Source: Promerops cafer
Taxonomy: Eukaryota > Chordata > Aves > Passeriformes > Nectariniidae
Assembly: GCA_013398275.1 (NCBI GenBank)
Contig: VZSE01013216.1
Location: 1,447,917-1,511,916, forward strand
Reading direction: 5' to 3'
Length of the DNA stretch: 64,000 nt
Below, in pieces: positions 13,333-26,466 of the stretch; the first letter of the stretch is position 1; every line of letters starts with the position of its first letter. Position numbers and translations under genes: made by a program. Below the pieces are notes generated by a model, which was given only the letters and a program-made list of their open reading frames with translations, was not told where the DNA came from and made no database searches.

Positions 13333-16300
13333 CAAAATAAAAATGAATGAAGAAAAATATTTTCTAAAAAAGTAAGTCAGCATAAAGAGCTAAAAATTAA
13401 GTAATAAGACCCTCTAAATTTATCAGTAATTTTTAATCAGAGGCTGAAATACCAGATAATATAACTGAGACACTTTTGCAGTTAGCAATTGATCTGCTGT
13501 ATATATGAAAAAATTCCAGGGCAAAAGAAAGTATAGCCTGTTGCATTATACTGTAATGAGCAGATTAATTAAACGAAGTAAGAACTGTATTAAAGCCCAT
13601 GTACAACAAGGGATGTCCCTTCTCAGGCAGCCAAGTGGTATGCTCAGTTTTCATATCAAGGTATAGTATTTCTGGAGCACTGATTTTTCATCAGGATGGA
13701 ATCCATAATGCTACAAAAGTGAAGGGGCACAGAATCAGCCTATTTTTTTTAACACAAAGGATTATAAAAGGAATTAAAAGCCATGGAAATTTTAAGTAGA
13801 TTTAATTGTTTAGTTGAGATAAAAGATATTAAAAGTACTAAAAATAAGAACTACTTTTTTTTCAACTGACAAAGCATCAGATGTTATTTATTCTGTCACC
13901 CAGCAAACGGAGACCAGTTGCTTGGATGTCAGCTGTTGAAAAAATCATTGTGTGAAAGTTAAAATGCTCACTGGAAAAGCAGAGTTCAATTAAGCACAGT
14001 CTGCACAGATCAGTCAGAGAAGGTCATGCTTTACTGACACACAGGAGTACTGTGGAGACGTTACTGCCATGACTGATGAAAGGAATTCAGTAGATTTATG
14101 ATACCCTGATTTGACAATGCCCTTCCCTCAGAAATTAATGACTACAGGACAGTGCTAGGACATCAGGCGTAAATGAAACTGTTAGCTAAAAACGAGAGCT
14201 GGAAAAAATACATTTGAAAGCCTTTTTTTCCAATGTTTTGGGGAGAAATTATGTAGGTCTAAATCAAACTTCTAGTACACCCATATTATTTGGTTTGGGA
14301 CAAGGATACTGACTCCTTTTAAAGGGCAACTAAATTACAGAGAGATTACGTTACCTAAAGGAATCAGTAGATGACCAAGTTGACTCTGTTATTTAAGATG
14401 CTTAATACAGACCAGCTGGACAACCACTTACCACGGAAAAATAATGTGTTGTCCCATGCTGAAACATGAAATATTTACTGAGTCTTTGGAAAAACTCAAG
14501 TATAAATTAACTGGTGTATACCTACATTCAGCAACTTTTTAAATGCCTGCCTGCAAGATACAGATGTGTAAAACTTTTTTCATAAATTCTATCAGTGCCT
14601 CTAATGGAACAAAAAACTTCTTTCATAAATATTAAGCTACCCAATACAACAAGAGCAGATCTAGTACAGAATCTTAAGAATTTCTGATAGCACAGGGAAG
14701 GTGTCATCTTCTATAAAAGCAGCAGGTCTTCAGAGTAATTGCTCAAGAGCTCTATCAGATATACATTAAAAGTTCTTTGTTTCCTGTAACTGAAACTTGT
14801 GTTATTAAGTTACATTAAAAAAATGCTGGTTTTTCTCCTAGATGAGAATTGGTTTAAACTAATCAGAATTAAAACCAAGACTGTCAAAGACAAAGTCCAA
14901 CTGGGCAAGAGAATCAGGAATTATGAGTAGAAGAGATAAGCTTGAAACTAGGGTAAGGGATAACTAAAGGCTGGATAAAACATACATATCCACAACGATG
15001 GGGTATTATCACAATATTCTTAGAACCAATTAAAGTTAAATTCCAAATTTGGTTTTTTTCCCCCTGAATTTTTCTTCCCCTTGATGTGGTCTGAAGGGAA
15101 TTTATTGTTCATATCTTAGAGAAAAGTGTTTTCTGCAGGGGAGACAGTCTGCCTTTTCTGGTTCATGTGTTAAAAGAAGCCATGGTCCTCAGAGCTTTCA
15201 GCTCCAGTGTAGGTACTGTACATGCACAGGGATTCTTCCCCAGTGAACTCAAGACTCCAGACCCCAACATGATTTTCTCTGCTTCACAGCATGTCATGTA
15301 CAAACACTAGCCAGTAGCCTGAACCCCCTACATCTCTGAAAACTGAGATTTCCAGATGGCAAGCTGATCTGACTTGGTTACTGAAACAGTGTTATAGATA
15401 CCAAAGGAACTAGGGCAGATGGAGTGACACCCCTATCTGATTATTTCTGAGCAATGGGAAAGGTAGTTCAGGTATGGACAGGCACTGCAGCTCATTATCA
15501 TTTTAACCAAGCCATCTTTATGTAAAGGTTTTAAAACAGAACCAAGTTACCATGGAAACCGATTGAAGCAAAGACTTACTATAAATTCTTTTCTAGACAA
15601 TGATAACAGGACTGAGAGGTGGGATGTAAAAGGAAAACATGTGCCACAGAGTAAGGCATGTTGATCTGTTTCCCCGTCCTATAAATGTTATCATTTATAG
15701 TTCTGCTTTATCTCCACATTTTCTATGGTGATATATTGAAAGTATTTTAGAAGAAGTTCCCATCTAAATGAACCTTTTCTTTTGTCATAATCATATTTGC
15801 AAGGGGATATACATGAAAAGAGAAAAGAGCTAAAGGGCAGGGCACTCCATTTATTTTCCCAAATTATTCTGTCTTACTAGAACCATCAGGGTGGGAGAGC
15901 CATCTCTCAGGAAAAACATTTGCATAAAGTGCCCTTTCCTGCCAATGTTTATATTTTGGTCTTGAAATACGCTCTAGGTAGGTTTACATCCTAGCACAGT
16001 GCTTCCCTTGTGTACTTGGAAGGAAAGTAACAGGAATTAAGTGATTTTACTGAAAAATATACCCCTTTTCCCTTTCCCATAAATTTAAAAGTATACTTAT
16101 TTTCTGTAATCCTATTAAAAAAAACGATTTGCCTCTGTAAATATCTTTCTTAGCCTGATGGATGATGGTAAGAATAACAGAGATTAGAGTACCCAGTCCT
16201 CAAAACACAGCGCCAGAGCTTTAAGAAGGGAAATTGGCAGAATGAACAGCAGAGCTTGTACCTTTTCCACTTGGAATAGTTAGCTGTCAGCACTGGAAAA

Positions 16301-17765
16301 GATTTCAGTATATGAATATGCAATTTTTTTTAGTTCTGTGCTGGGTGTTTCTACCTGCTGTGTGTAATTTCAGAATCTCATGTTATCATTAGAGAAAAAT
16401 GTCTTTTGCAATATAATATTCTACCAAAAGGAAGGCAGGAGAAGGGGGAGATTCTTGATTTTGTCCTGATACTTTTCTAGCCCAAAGTTCCTTCTTCTTG
16501 GTTCTACCTCCCAGCTGTAGCTGTGTTTGTACAAGCCCTCCTGACACAATCCATAAAGCAATGTTCTTCCAAGTTTTAAGAGGTTTGCTCACATCAACAG
16601 ACATGTTTGGTCCCAGTACACTAGAACCACAACAGATAGTCACCTTTTCCAGCATGTCTGCCTTACAGCTAAAAGTAACAGCAGCAGCTGCTTTTGTTGT
16701 CAGAACTAAATACACTTCTCACCTTCAGTCTCTGCCTCTTTCAGCACTGAGGGGGTGGAGAAGTGAGAGATGGTTCCTGCTACGTAACCGCAGATAAAAC
16801 GGTATTTGGTGTATGGTATAGATTTCCAGGTAAATAAGAATGCTTTTCATTTAACACTTTCCCTGTGAAAAGCTGGATATTTAATAAAATGTGGCATGCT
16901 CTAAGGCAACACATCTTACATGTTAAAGTGTATGAAGATGAGACTAGTGGCAGAACTCTGTGATAAATGATGCACAAGCCAACTTTTACTTGTCATAAGT
17001 GAGTTTTGATGACTGTGTTTATTACATGTAAAGCTTTTTGGCAATGAGACAAAGGGAAACATGAATCCTAATTCTACTGTTTTTAAGCTAATTACATCTT
17101 TTATTCTGTCCACTGTAAAATATTTGGGTGTCTCCAAGCCACAGAAAGCTGCCAGTCCAGGCTCAGTTGTCAGGCAGGCTTGTGCAGAGATTTGTGCAGT
17201 ACTTGAGACTGGACAGTCAAGGACTCCTTGCATTAAAGGTAGAACCATTTGAAGAAAGCCATTTTAAGTATTTCTATACTTTTTGTCTTCATCCTGACAC
17301 AAATCCTACTGGAAAAGGGTCAAAAAACATAGCTGCTCTCCTTCTCAAGAAAATAAATTCCCCATGAACATAAAAATTATTTCAAAATGTGTTTTTAATT
17401 CTAGAAATAGTATCCCAATAGTCAACAGTTTAATACTGTTAATTGAAATTCCTTGGCACTATTGTACATTCTCAAATTTTAATTATTTTTCATATCTGGT
17501 TGTATGACAAAAATGTGTTGTTTCAAATAATCATTATCAGATTCCACAAAGAGGTGTTTATCTTGGACATCATTAAGGAAGTCAGAGGTTTAGAAATAAG
17601 AATGCTGGTAATAGTTAAGGTCGTAACACAGGACAGTACAATTTTAATTTACAAATTCTCACCTAAAGGCATGATTATTCAAAAGCAAAGGTGGGGAAAA
17701 GATGCGTAAGAGATGGAGGAGGGATTGTTAGGAACTAGAAAAAGCAAAGATATAAGTTCTGTGGG
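13333..17765. other. Unique non-coding sequence
   Basis: AT-rich sequence with no recognised mobile element. A cluster of overlapping sense and antisense frames at 16389-17367 is typical of chance ORFs in a locally GC-richer patch. None carries a recognisable domain. Confidence 0.65.
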
Positions 17766-17844
17766 AAAAAAACAACCACAACAAAAAGAAACAAAAAAAC
17801 CCACCCATCAAACAAACCCCCAAAACCCTCCAAAAAACATCAAA
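17766..17844 (+). repeat. A/C-rich low-complexity tract
   Basis: About 80 bases made almost only of A and C on this strand, mixing CAAAA, CAACC and CCCAAAA words without a strict period. It resembles a decayed A-rich microsatellite like the purer AAAAC array at 29343. It is one of several A-rich tracts in the window with this strand polarity. Confidence 0.85.
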
Positions 17845-19869
17845 GAGTGATAAACCAGAAAACGGAACAGACAAACCTTAAAACCACAGTTTACAAAATT
17901 GCCAATTGGAATCTAAGAATAATTCTTCCAAGCCTGATCAGAATTCTGTGAAAATTACTGAACTTTTCAGAGGTGTCTCAGATAGGCACCTTGTAAACTT
18001 CAAGACCAGGCCTAAAAGAACTCGGGTCAGTGCTGCAAGTGAACTAGTCTGTGACACCTCTAAGCATGAGTGGCCACTCTAACGGTGTTTGGGCTCCCAG
18101 AGGACAACTTGACACTCGTATTCTCTGTTTCTCATGAGCATGCGTTTTCTGTTTTAAGGCACACATTATTTCTACATGTTTGTGTTGACACATTTTGTGC
18201 AAAAAATGTACATAAATAGGTTTTGTGCATGGATTTAAGTGGTTAGCAGTATAAAATTATGTCAGTATTCATATCTGCAAACTTATTACTTCAGTACTTG
18301 ACCACAAGTCTCTAATTGTTCTCTGTTTTCATGGAAGACAGACAAAAAAGTAATGAAACAAGAAGCCTGTCATTTGTGTAACTAACTCATGCATTTTTGT
18401 CAATGCAGATTTTTCAATATAGAGTCCATGCTGGTTTCATATGTGATGAGGAGACAAGCAAACAGTGGAGAACAGCAGTAGATACAACGCAGATAAGCAA
18501 GAAAGAAAAATTAAGGACAAAAAGACGGAGCTGTTTCTAAAAAATCAGGTAAGGAGTTCAGGTGATTTTCTGTGAAGTGTAAAATGTACAAAGAATTGTG
18601 CCAAATAGATTATCCTGGCCTTCCTAGTATTTCTGAGAATTCCTTCTATATGTGTCTAGGACATATGTACACATACAATACACATACCCTACTAACCCTC
18701 ACTTACGCAGTGAATTTACTTTTTGAGCAAAATTGCTGTTACCCTCAGTGCAAATATTTATTATACTGGTATCCTACATTTCTTTTCATAAAATCCATTT
18801 CCTGTCTTTCATTTTGTTTCCTTTAAATAAACCACTGTACTAGTTGCTACTGGAAGCCTATTGAGTAGTGGTTTGACAGAGAAGTGAGCTTCTCTGTGTA
18901 CTGTGTGCGCTCCTGCTCCTTCTCAACAGCCCCAAGTTCTCAAACCTTACAATGTCTTGTCCTCAAACTGATCTCTTGGGGCATTACAAGCACACTGCAG
19001 AAAAGCACCACCTGTTATCACCCACCCCTCCCTTCCTACAGGTGACAGGTGGAAAGTCTGTTTAGAGCTTGGGCACACATACATTTCCTAAGCATGACCA
19101 GAGAGGAGTAGAAATATATTTGCCAAAGACCAAATCTGGATGAACAGGGAAGAACAACTCATCCTTTCCTCTTCTGCTCTCCTGCTTTGGAGAAAAGTTG
19201 CTGCACCACTTGTAGTGTCACAGTGGGAGCATAAATGTGGTGGAGACTGTATAATTTCTATTCCCTAAAACAAACTGGACACTAGGCTAACTGCATGTTA
19301 CCTGATTGAACTGTTCATGACAGAAACACCCTATAAACTTTTTAGCGATTCTTACTTTTAAAATGGTCTGAAATTATGTTTTTGCCACAAACAGAAGATG
19401 GAAAGAAAACCAAGCTAAGCATTACAGATCTATCTACTTAATTGATACCTCTCCCTTCCACTCACAAAACTAAAGCTAACCTAAGATGCTGGTATGGCAA
19501 CACACCTGAAGTATTAAGAAATGGTTACTTACAGGTTTTTGCATTCCTAAGTAACACCATCAGCTTATCGCACCCATTTAGTATATCCAGAAAACAGAAA
19601 TTCCTGTAGAGTTTGTAGAATTCCTGTAGAAGTACTTTAACTCATCTACAAAATCCTTATTTATGCTAATGTTTAGTTTTTATGGAACAGCATCTAATGC
19701 TTCCAGACAGCATACTTCAGAAGACTGACTCAAAACCTATGGAAATTCACGACTGAAAAAACACATTCTATGAATTCTCAAGAGCTTTAAAGACATTAAA
19801 ACATACAAAAATCCTTAGCTAAGCCTCACAAACTACACAAAACTCATTATTACTGTAAACATATAAATT
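17845..19869. other. Unique non-coding sequence
   Basis: No gene or repeat family recognised. A 20-base local tandem duplication lies at 19599-19630 (two copies of aattcctgtaga separated by gtttgtag). A plus-strand frame at 18572-18826 is unremarkable. Confidence 0.65.
19599..19630. repeat. Short tandem duplication (20-base period)
   Basis: The 12-mer aattcctgtaga occurs at 19599-19610 and 19619-19630, giving a 20-base period over 32 bases. It is probably a small slippage duplication. Confidence 0.8.
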
Positions 19870-20190
19870 ATGTGTTGCACAATTCATGATAACACGATAC
19901 TCTGCTCATGATAACTTTTTGCAGTTTGGTAGGACTGCCACACGTTGAGACATTCTGCCAATTCCTGGTGTGTTGTTGATTGATAGCTGCTGCATGCTTG
20001 CAAAGTTATCAGCAAGAATGCCTCTAATGGGAGAAGCAGCATCATACAGCTAGAATTTCTCTATGACATGCAATATTCATCAGCTACAGACTTGGGAATG
20101 TCATACTGTAAAAGCTACATGATAAAAGCCACTGCATGGTGTTACAGCTGATTCCATTTGCCATATGGTGTGTTATTGTTTTGTCTTACC
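19870..20190. promoter_or_regulatory. Conserved-element-like stretch (candidate enhancer)
   Basis: This stretch is free of repeats, mixed in composition and dense in words typical of vertebrate developmental enhancers. These include attgatag and catgataa, the E-box CATATG within 'ttgccatatggtg', a ttgcaaag word and several TGTTA/GTTAT motifs. No long open frame crosses it. The call rests on pattern recognition alone; I have no alignment, so conservation is an inference. Confidence 0.2.
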
Positions 20191-23100
20191 TTGGGGAGGG
20201 CACTAAAAGTGAAAGAACAGAACACACCCAAGGCATATAGAAAAATGAGGGCAAATTGCATAGTTCTTAATTATATCAATAAGGTCTGTAACTGAAATGG
20301 AGATGAAACTAAATAATGAGCTGAAAGTGCAATACACTACTTTCCAGCTACTGAAAAGTAATAAACTCTATCAGGAATATTTTAACAGGAAGAAATTGCC
20401 AGCCACGATATGTAGAGGCCTACAGACAACATTAAAGCAGATTTGCCTTAAAAGTCAGCAACTGCTATGTGCAATGCTACACATATTCCCAAAATATGGT
20501 TTTACATCAAAGATAATATTACATGGGGTAGGCTGGAGAAAACATTTAATCAGTAATCTCTAAATGAGATTCCATAAACACAGCTATAATAAACCAATAA
20601 ATGAATTATTAAAACAATAAAGTGGGAGGGTATTTGCTGAAAACAGTTAAAGTAAAACAATAATAATTAATTGTGTCCATTTGATATCAGGTAAATGAGC
20701 TGTCTGCAGGACCTAAGAAATTTCAAAACAAACAACAACTCCAATTTCAAAAAGGCTTTCTCTTTACAATATATAAGAATCCACAAGCAGAATTTTCTGA
20801 CTGACAAAATCCACCCAAGGTTAGATCAATCTTTGGGAGCTATTATTCAGTCACCACTGAAATTTTAAATGAGAAATATTGTGATACCAAATACCAGAAA
20901 CATACAGGCCTGCTGGTTTTAGGAGTTTGGCTCTAAATGCCATAGTCTATTGAATAAGACATTTTAAGATCTGTTAAAAGAACAGAATATTTTCAAATTA
21001 TTCATGATAATTGTGCAGTATTTCAGATGACATCTTCAAATCTGTCATCTATTCAAGTGCTCCGTTTGAGCAGCCAAAAAGTAGATTGCTCCATTTAGCC
21101 AGACCTCTAGTAGGATTAAATCAGATAAATTCTAGTAACTCCAAATATTTCCTGTTATGGGTTACACACTGTGCTTTCCTGTTAGTTTTTACCAGCTATT
21201 AGGAAGATTTTTCTGGTTTTTGGATAAGTCATTTAAGTGTCTCAATGTCATTTGAAAAAAACAGAAGCTCACAGGAAAGTAAGTAGAGGATCATGGCTGT
21301 ACGGCCCTTGCTAGCTTGTTCTCACTACCAAAACCCACTGGGTGCAGTTTACCAGTCTCAAGGTTTGCCTCTACACTGGTTGACATCTGTAAATACTTGC
21401 TGCCCAGTAATGGTAGGAGGGGCCAAGCTGTAATTGCTGTGCAAGTTACTGCATCCATTTTCATTTCTCAGCTAATGATAACACCAACTCATGACACATT
21501 CTCCAGTGTCTTATCAAAATCTATGAAGTTTTCACACATTTCAGTGTGTGTGCCATTCATGCTTCTGTTCCAGCCATAAAAAAGGCTCATGGCAGAAATG
21601 ACTGATGTCACTAAATGAGGGTTATTATTCAGTGAGAGATAAAGAAAGGAGGGAGGGAGAAAGGGAAGGAAAAAGCCAATTCTCACTACTATAATCAAAG
21701 ACATTCTTCCTTTTTAAGCGAGCAGGAGTCTTGAATATGAGTTAAGTGACAGCTCAAGTTTAAAGACACAGTGTTGTAAATAGACTTGCTAAATTACCAA
21801 ACATTTGTCTATTATTATCTTCTTTAAAGGAAATTTGTTTATTATTACACGACACAGCAATATTTGCATATTTTTTCGTCTAAGAATGAATTCAATTCCA
21901 TACTAATGAAAGATAACTGGTGTTTGACAGAATTAAGTGTTTACCTTACCCTACTACATTGAGAATTTAAAACTACATTTTAAACACTTAGATTTCTGCT
22001 ATTCTGATAAACTCTGTCACCTTGACAACAAGCATAAATGAATGTGTTAGTTATCATAAATTTTCACTGCAGCAGTTTTAAATTGGGAATGGAAAATAAC
22101 TTTTTTTAATACTTAGCAATTTCTTCTGGAAAGATAGAAGTGTTTAATTAAATATGGGAAATGAAATGTCAGTATGAATTCTTCAGACTAACATCTTATT
22201 ATAGCATGGTTATTATTTCTACTCCTATTTTTTACTAAATTTACAAACTAATCAAGTTTCACACTGAACAACTCGGAAAAACATCAAGAAAAAATGATAA
22301 ATGACAGAGTTTGGGAGTTGAAGTCAAAGAAACATTCATGTTCCAAAGTTTTCTCATGATGAAGTTTTTCTGCTAGCTCAATTCATTTAGGCACTTAATT
22401 TTTTTATTAATTGATCATGACAGTACTGCAGTATAATACTGATTATCTTAGATGTGTTCACTTTCAATGTGTTCAGTTACTTTAAGAAAATGCTGGTAGG
22501 CCAAGAATTTGCTGTGTTTCAGAGGAAGAACTTTCAATTACGTTCAGCAAGAAAATCAGAAATAAGGTATTTTCATCCAAACACAGCTTTTAAGTAAGCA
22601 AGGTTGACGAGTGACAGTATCTTAAGAGGATTTCAGAGAGGACTGAATCTTAAAGATGTAACCTATGCAAGAGTACACTGAACACTATAAAACCATCCTG
22701 TCAATTACACACACTTTGTTAGTGAAAATGCAGTATTTGAAAATTTGGAAAACTGGTTATGCAAATAATAAATTAGTTATATAAATAATAACTGGAATAA
22801 TAAAATTGTTACTATAGTCAACCTGTGACTTTCACTTCCAGAGGCACTACTATATCCAATTTTATAAATACACCTCTATTCAAAAATTGAAAAATAAGCA
22901 ACTGCTCTGTGCCTTAGAGGTGCCTCAGACCCAGCTAAATACAACATGTATATTTTAGGGCTTCTTTTGATATATAGTTCAGCCATCAATTCTCATATGT
23001 TTCTTCTAAAAAGACTCTGCTGGATATTTGCAGTACATTAAGAACAGATGTTATACCCACTCTGCTGATCTGTTTTAGAGTACTTGTATCTTCACTGGAT

Positions 23101-24105
23101 TATGAAGTGTTCAAACCATGAATGAACAACAGTATAGTAAAGAAAATATTCAGGGTTTCAGTGCTTTTTCTAAATGAAGTTATTCACAGCTGGTGCTTCC
23201 AAATTCTTCCTTAGTCTTCTTCCTTATTTTGGTTCCTTATTCAGCTTCCAAAACCCTTCCTCATTCTGAATCTAAGTCTTTTCATGCCAGCAAAAGCTGA
23301 CAGACTCTCAAGGTAAACAACTGGCAAAGGCTCAAATCCTGATCACTCAGAATTATTTTCTGTAGTTCAGAAAAAACCTCAATATCATTTGAGAGTAAGG
23401 GCCACAATATGCCCTTAACAGTCCAGCAGTGTTATTTGCCATTTTTACGGGAAATTTTCGGTAAGCAGATCCCATTTTGCAAGCGAGGCTTTTAACTGCC
23501 ATGTCCACACTGCACAAATGGCCAATCCACTCACTAGTACTGAGCAGCTTCCTATGCCCTTATTCCCAGAGATGTACATCTGTGGTTTTGATATACTGTG
23601 CAGGTTCAAAGGAAAAAAATTATTTGAAGTAAACAACAGAATCTGAAAAATGAACAAGATGAAAAGTATAAAACAATGTTTTCTGAGCAAGACTCTGCCA
23701 CCCCTGTTTACGCCCTCATCTCCAAGAACACTACACCCCATCAAGCTGCATCCTAAAAGCAACATTAATTGCTTTCCTGGAACAGACTAGTGAACTGCAT
23801 GCTCAGATGATCTCTATAATTTCTTATTTTTAAAGCCAGTGACTGCAATAACATCATGCTAGCAACAGTTACCATATAAATCATACATAACTGTATAGAA
23901 ATAAACCTGCACGGCACCTAAGCCTCCATCAAAATGCAATATAGTGGGAGGGTTTTTCTAAACTGGAAAATTCAAGACTGAGCAGAACTGAAAATACTCT
24001 TTTGTAATTCCCTACTTATCCCAGCAAAAGACCATCAGATTTCTACAAAGTGAGTTAGAACGTAAGAGATATAAATTCCTTTTAGCTGTTTAGAATACTA
24101 TTTTT
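20191..24105. other. Unique non-coding sequence
   Basis: AT-rich sequence. A purine-rich run lies at 21634-21675. A diverged tandem pair near 22756-22795 repeats 'ttat..aaataataa'. Frames at 20297-20563, 21011-21202, 21316-21579 (plus) and 23445-23765 (minus) are unrecognised and probably chance. Confidence 0.65.
21634..21675 (+). repeat. Purine-rich (GGA/GAAA) tract
   Basis: Roughly 40 bases almost entirely of A and G, built from GGGA and GAAAG words. Such polypurine tracts can form triplex DNA, but this one is short and imperfect. Confidence 0.75.
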
Positions 24106-24430
24106 TTGACATTGCAGATGACAGTAAATGTGATTAATGGCTGCTGATAATTGGAGTTTCATTTGAGTGGTTATTACTTGTCAGTGACAATTAATAGCTC
24201 CACAAACCCCCCATTCATTTCACAATATTAAAGAATGATGGCTTGTGGGAATTATGCTAAACTAGCACATTCAATTAGATTTTGCATTTTATAGTATATT
24301 GAATAACAGTTTATGGTTTTTTAATAGCAGTAATGGTTTATTGTTGCATGGTAATCGCTCTCATTACATATATGTATATCTGGAGAGTTACAATTTCTAT
24401 ACTCATTAAAATTACTCAATTACATGTTAA
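24106..24430. promoter_or_regulatory. Conserved-element-like stretch rich in homeodomain cores
   Basis: Dense in TAAT/ATTA homeodomain cores in varied flanks (gattaatgg, gataattgg, caattaatag, caattaga, gtaatggt, tcaattac) together with a TGTCA word suited to MEIS/TGIF factors. Stops are frequent in all frames, no repeat is present, and composition is even. This is the texture of an avian conserved non-coding element. AT-rich DNA contains many TAAT words by chance, so the evidence is suggestive only. Confidence 0.25.
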
Positions 24431-24810
24431 CATTTCTTTAAAAGTAGAGAGTACTTTGGTCTTTATCAGTAAAGATAGTTTTTAATGACAGTTACATTGG
24501 TTTTGATGGGCAACATGCAATGTTTAAGGGATGCAAAAGCAGCTCATGCTCCTTGGTATCAAGCACCAGCTGGAATGACACCTGGGGTGGCCACCCAGCT
24601 GCAAGTGTCCTGCTACAGTTGGCTGTGCTGTACCTAGCAGGCAGTAATTGTCTCATCTGATCATTCCCAGAATGGTAGGAAGAAAGGAGGGGAATCTTCA
24701 GTAACGGGAAAGATAGAGGTTTTTGGAAAATCACCTCCAAACTTGAGAAGTATCCTCACCTTTGGCCTTTTCTCCAGTAAAAAAAAACTTCCTGCAGTCT
24801 GAAGAGGGGG
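24431..24810. other. Unique sequence, locally GC-richer
   Basis: Bases 24530-24690 are visibly richer in G and C than the flanks. Minus-strand frames 24492-24740 and 24661-24972 overlap in different frames and match nothing I know. It could be an old mobile-element fragment, but I cannot name one. Confidence 0.5.
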
Positions 24811-24850
24811 AAAAAAAAAAAACCAAAAAAAACAAGAACAAAAAACCACG
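24811..24850 (+). repeat. Poly-A / A-rich tract
   Basis: Twelve consecutive A at 24811-24822, followed by further A runs broken by single C and G bases to about 24850. No retrocopy could be identified upstream. Confidence 0.85.
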
Positions 24851-25042
24851 AAGCGCCACAACAGGAAGGGAGAAGGAATCATGACTGGCAGAGAGAAGCC
24901 CATGACAGAAAAAGAGCTATGTAAAATAAAGTTGACTGAAAATGTTGTCTGCATGAGGACAAAATGGTACATAGAGTTTGATGTGAGAGACTGGAAAGAG
25001 TTTTTTATGTGACAACATAAAAACTTAATAGAACAATTTTTA

Positions 25043-25090
25043 AAGTTTCTTAACTGAGAAAACAGTTAAGTTTCTTAACTGAGAAAGCAG
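25043..25090. repeat. 25-base tandem duplication
   Basis: A unit beginning aagtttcttaactgagaaa is present at 25043-25067 and again at 25068-25090. The copies differ by a single base over the 23 bases they share (aaacag versus aagcag). This is a recent local duplication with no coding content. Confidence 0.9.
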
Positions 25091-25744
25091 CTGGCTGAGG
25101 TTTAACATGCTCATAAGATAAATCTTGAAAATGTTAGTAGACTAATAAAAATTCTGCCACTCAGGAAGCCAGTGCATTTCTAACACCACATCTATATTGT
25201 CAGGATCTAAGTCACAAATCATTCAATAAAGTTTAACAAAATGGAAAAAGGAACAAAGCAGAGAAAGAGCTTTATAAAGTTAACTTATTTAGGAAGGGAC
25301 CTACTGATTTCACTCGTAAGTGCTTTTGCCTAGAACTCTCCTTGACTTCAGTTTTCTGATACAGAGAATACTAATTGTATGAGAATACTACAAATAAAAT
25401 GTTTCTCCTGCTTTGTCTGTTATTTCATCATGCTCTTAAAATCTACTGATAATTTTACTTTTCTGCTTTACTCTTAGATAAATTATCAAAAATATCTCCC
25501 AAATAAAGAATATTCTACTAATTCAATATTGTAATTTTCTTCCAAACAAGGAAGTTATCCTAGCGCAATACAAGGTAAGATGAGAACCTATCTCACAAAG
25601 TACTGAATTATTTTAGCAAACTGAATTAAGGAAAGAGTCAACAATAAAAAGGACTATGATAATTCTAGCAAAATTCCAAGTCAAAACTGCCACCTGTTAC
25701 ATATTCTATGTAATAATTCTCAGCAGTGATCATTTCCAAGTCAA

Positions 25745-25800
25745 TGTTAAACTCAGAATGAAGTCAATGAGAACAAGATCAAGACCTTTCTTATTACTAT
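25745..25800 (+). mobile_element. Possible ancient amniote interspersed repeat
   Basis: The words 'aatgaagtcaatgagaac' and 'aagatcaagaccttt' resemble a sequence I recall as recurrent in bird, turtle and crocodilian genomes, in which a 'gaagtcaatgggag' block is followed by 'caggatcaggccc'. I cannot name the family with confidence. The fragment is short and diverged. Confidence 0.3.
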
Positions 25801-26448
25801 TTGATTAGTTTGTGCAGGTTTGCAAAAGCAGAAAATTACTGCTGGTGATAGGGGAACCTCCAAATATGTACTTGTTTATACTTGGAAAAATAATATGAAA
25901 GTTTGGTTGATTACACAGATATATGTAAAACCTCTCTGACTTACTTTACTTGTGGCCTTTGGAGCATCTGTTCAGAAATATTTTTTCTTCCGTTTTCATG
26001 ATACTACAATTTGTTATTTGTTGTGTATTAGCACTTCACAGCTCTAATTGGCATTTGTTCTACTGTAGCAGGGACTGTACAGACCAGGTGAAACCAAGTG
26101 CAGAATAAGTTGGGACTAAAATAAAAAACTAACCAGCTTTGCAATTCCCAAAGTAAATTTTGGCTAAGTGTAGATTAGGTGGCTTTTTAGACCAGTTGTT
26201 TTGCTTATAATTTCTTTTCAGTTCCCAATATTATTTGGAAAATGAAATCTAAATTTAAAAAAAAAAAGAAGCCATTACATTAAATTCACACTTATGATGT
26301 AAAACATCATGACTAAGAAGAACGAAGTACACGGCACCTAGATCAGTAATCTGATGGAAAAGGACAAGGGAGTTCAAAAAAGCAATTCAGTTCTCTTCTT
26401 TGATCCAGTTTAATGAAGCTTTAATCCTTCTATTGTAAAACACAAATT

Positions 26449-26466
26449 CAGGCATTGCAATGCCTG
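26449..26466. repeat. Perfect 18-base palindrome
   Basis: CAGGCATTGCAATGCCTG is exactly self-complementary, nine bases per arm with no spacer. Its centre, ATTGCAAT, contains TTGCAA, which is close to C/EBP-type palindromes. It could be a dimeric binding site or chance. Confidence 0.9.

Noticed and set aside
16389..17367. Cluster of sense and antisense ORFs
   Set aside because: They overlap on opposite strands, share no motif with known proteins and lie in a locally stop-poor patch.
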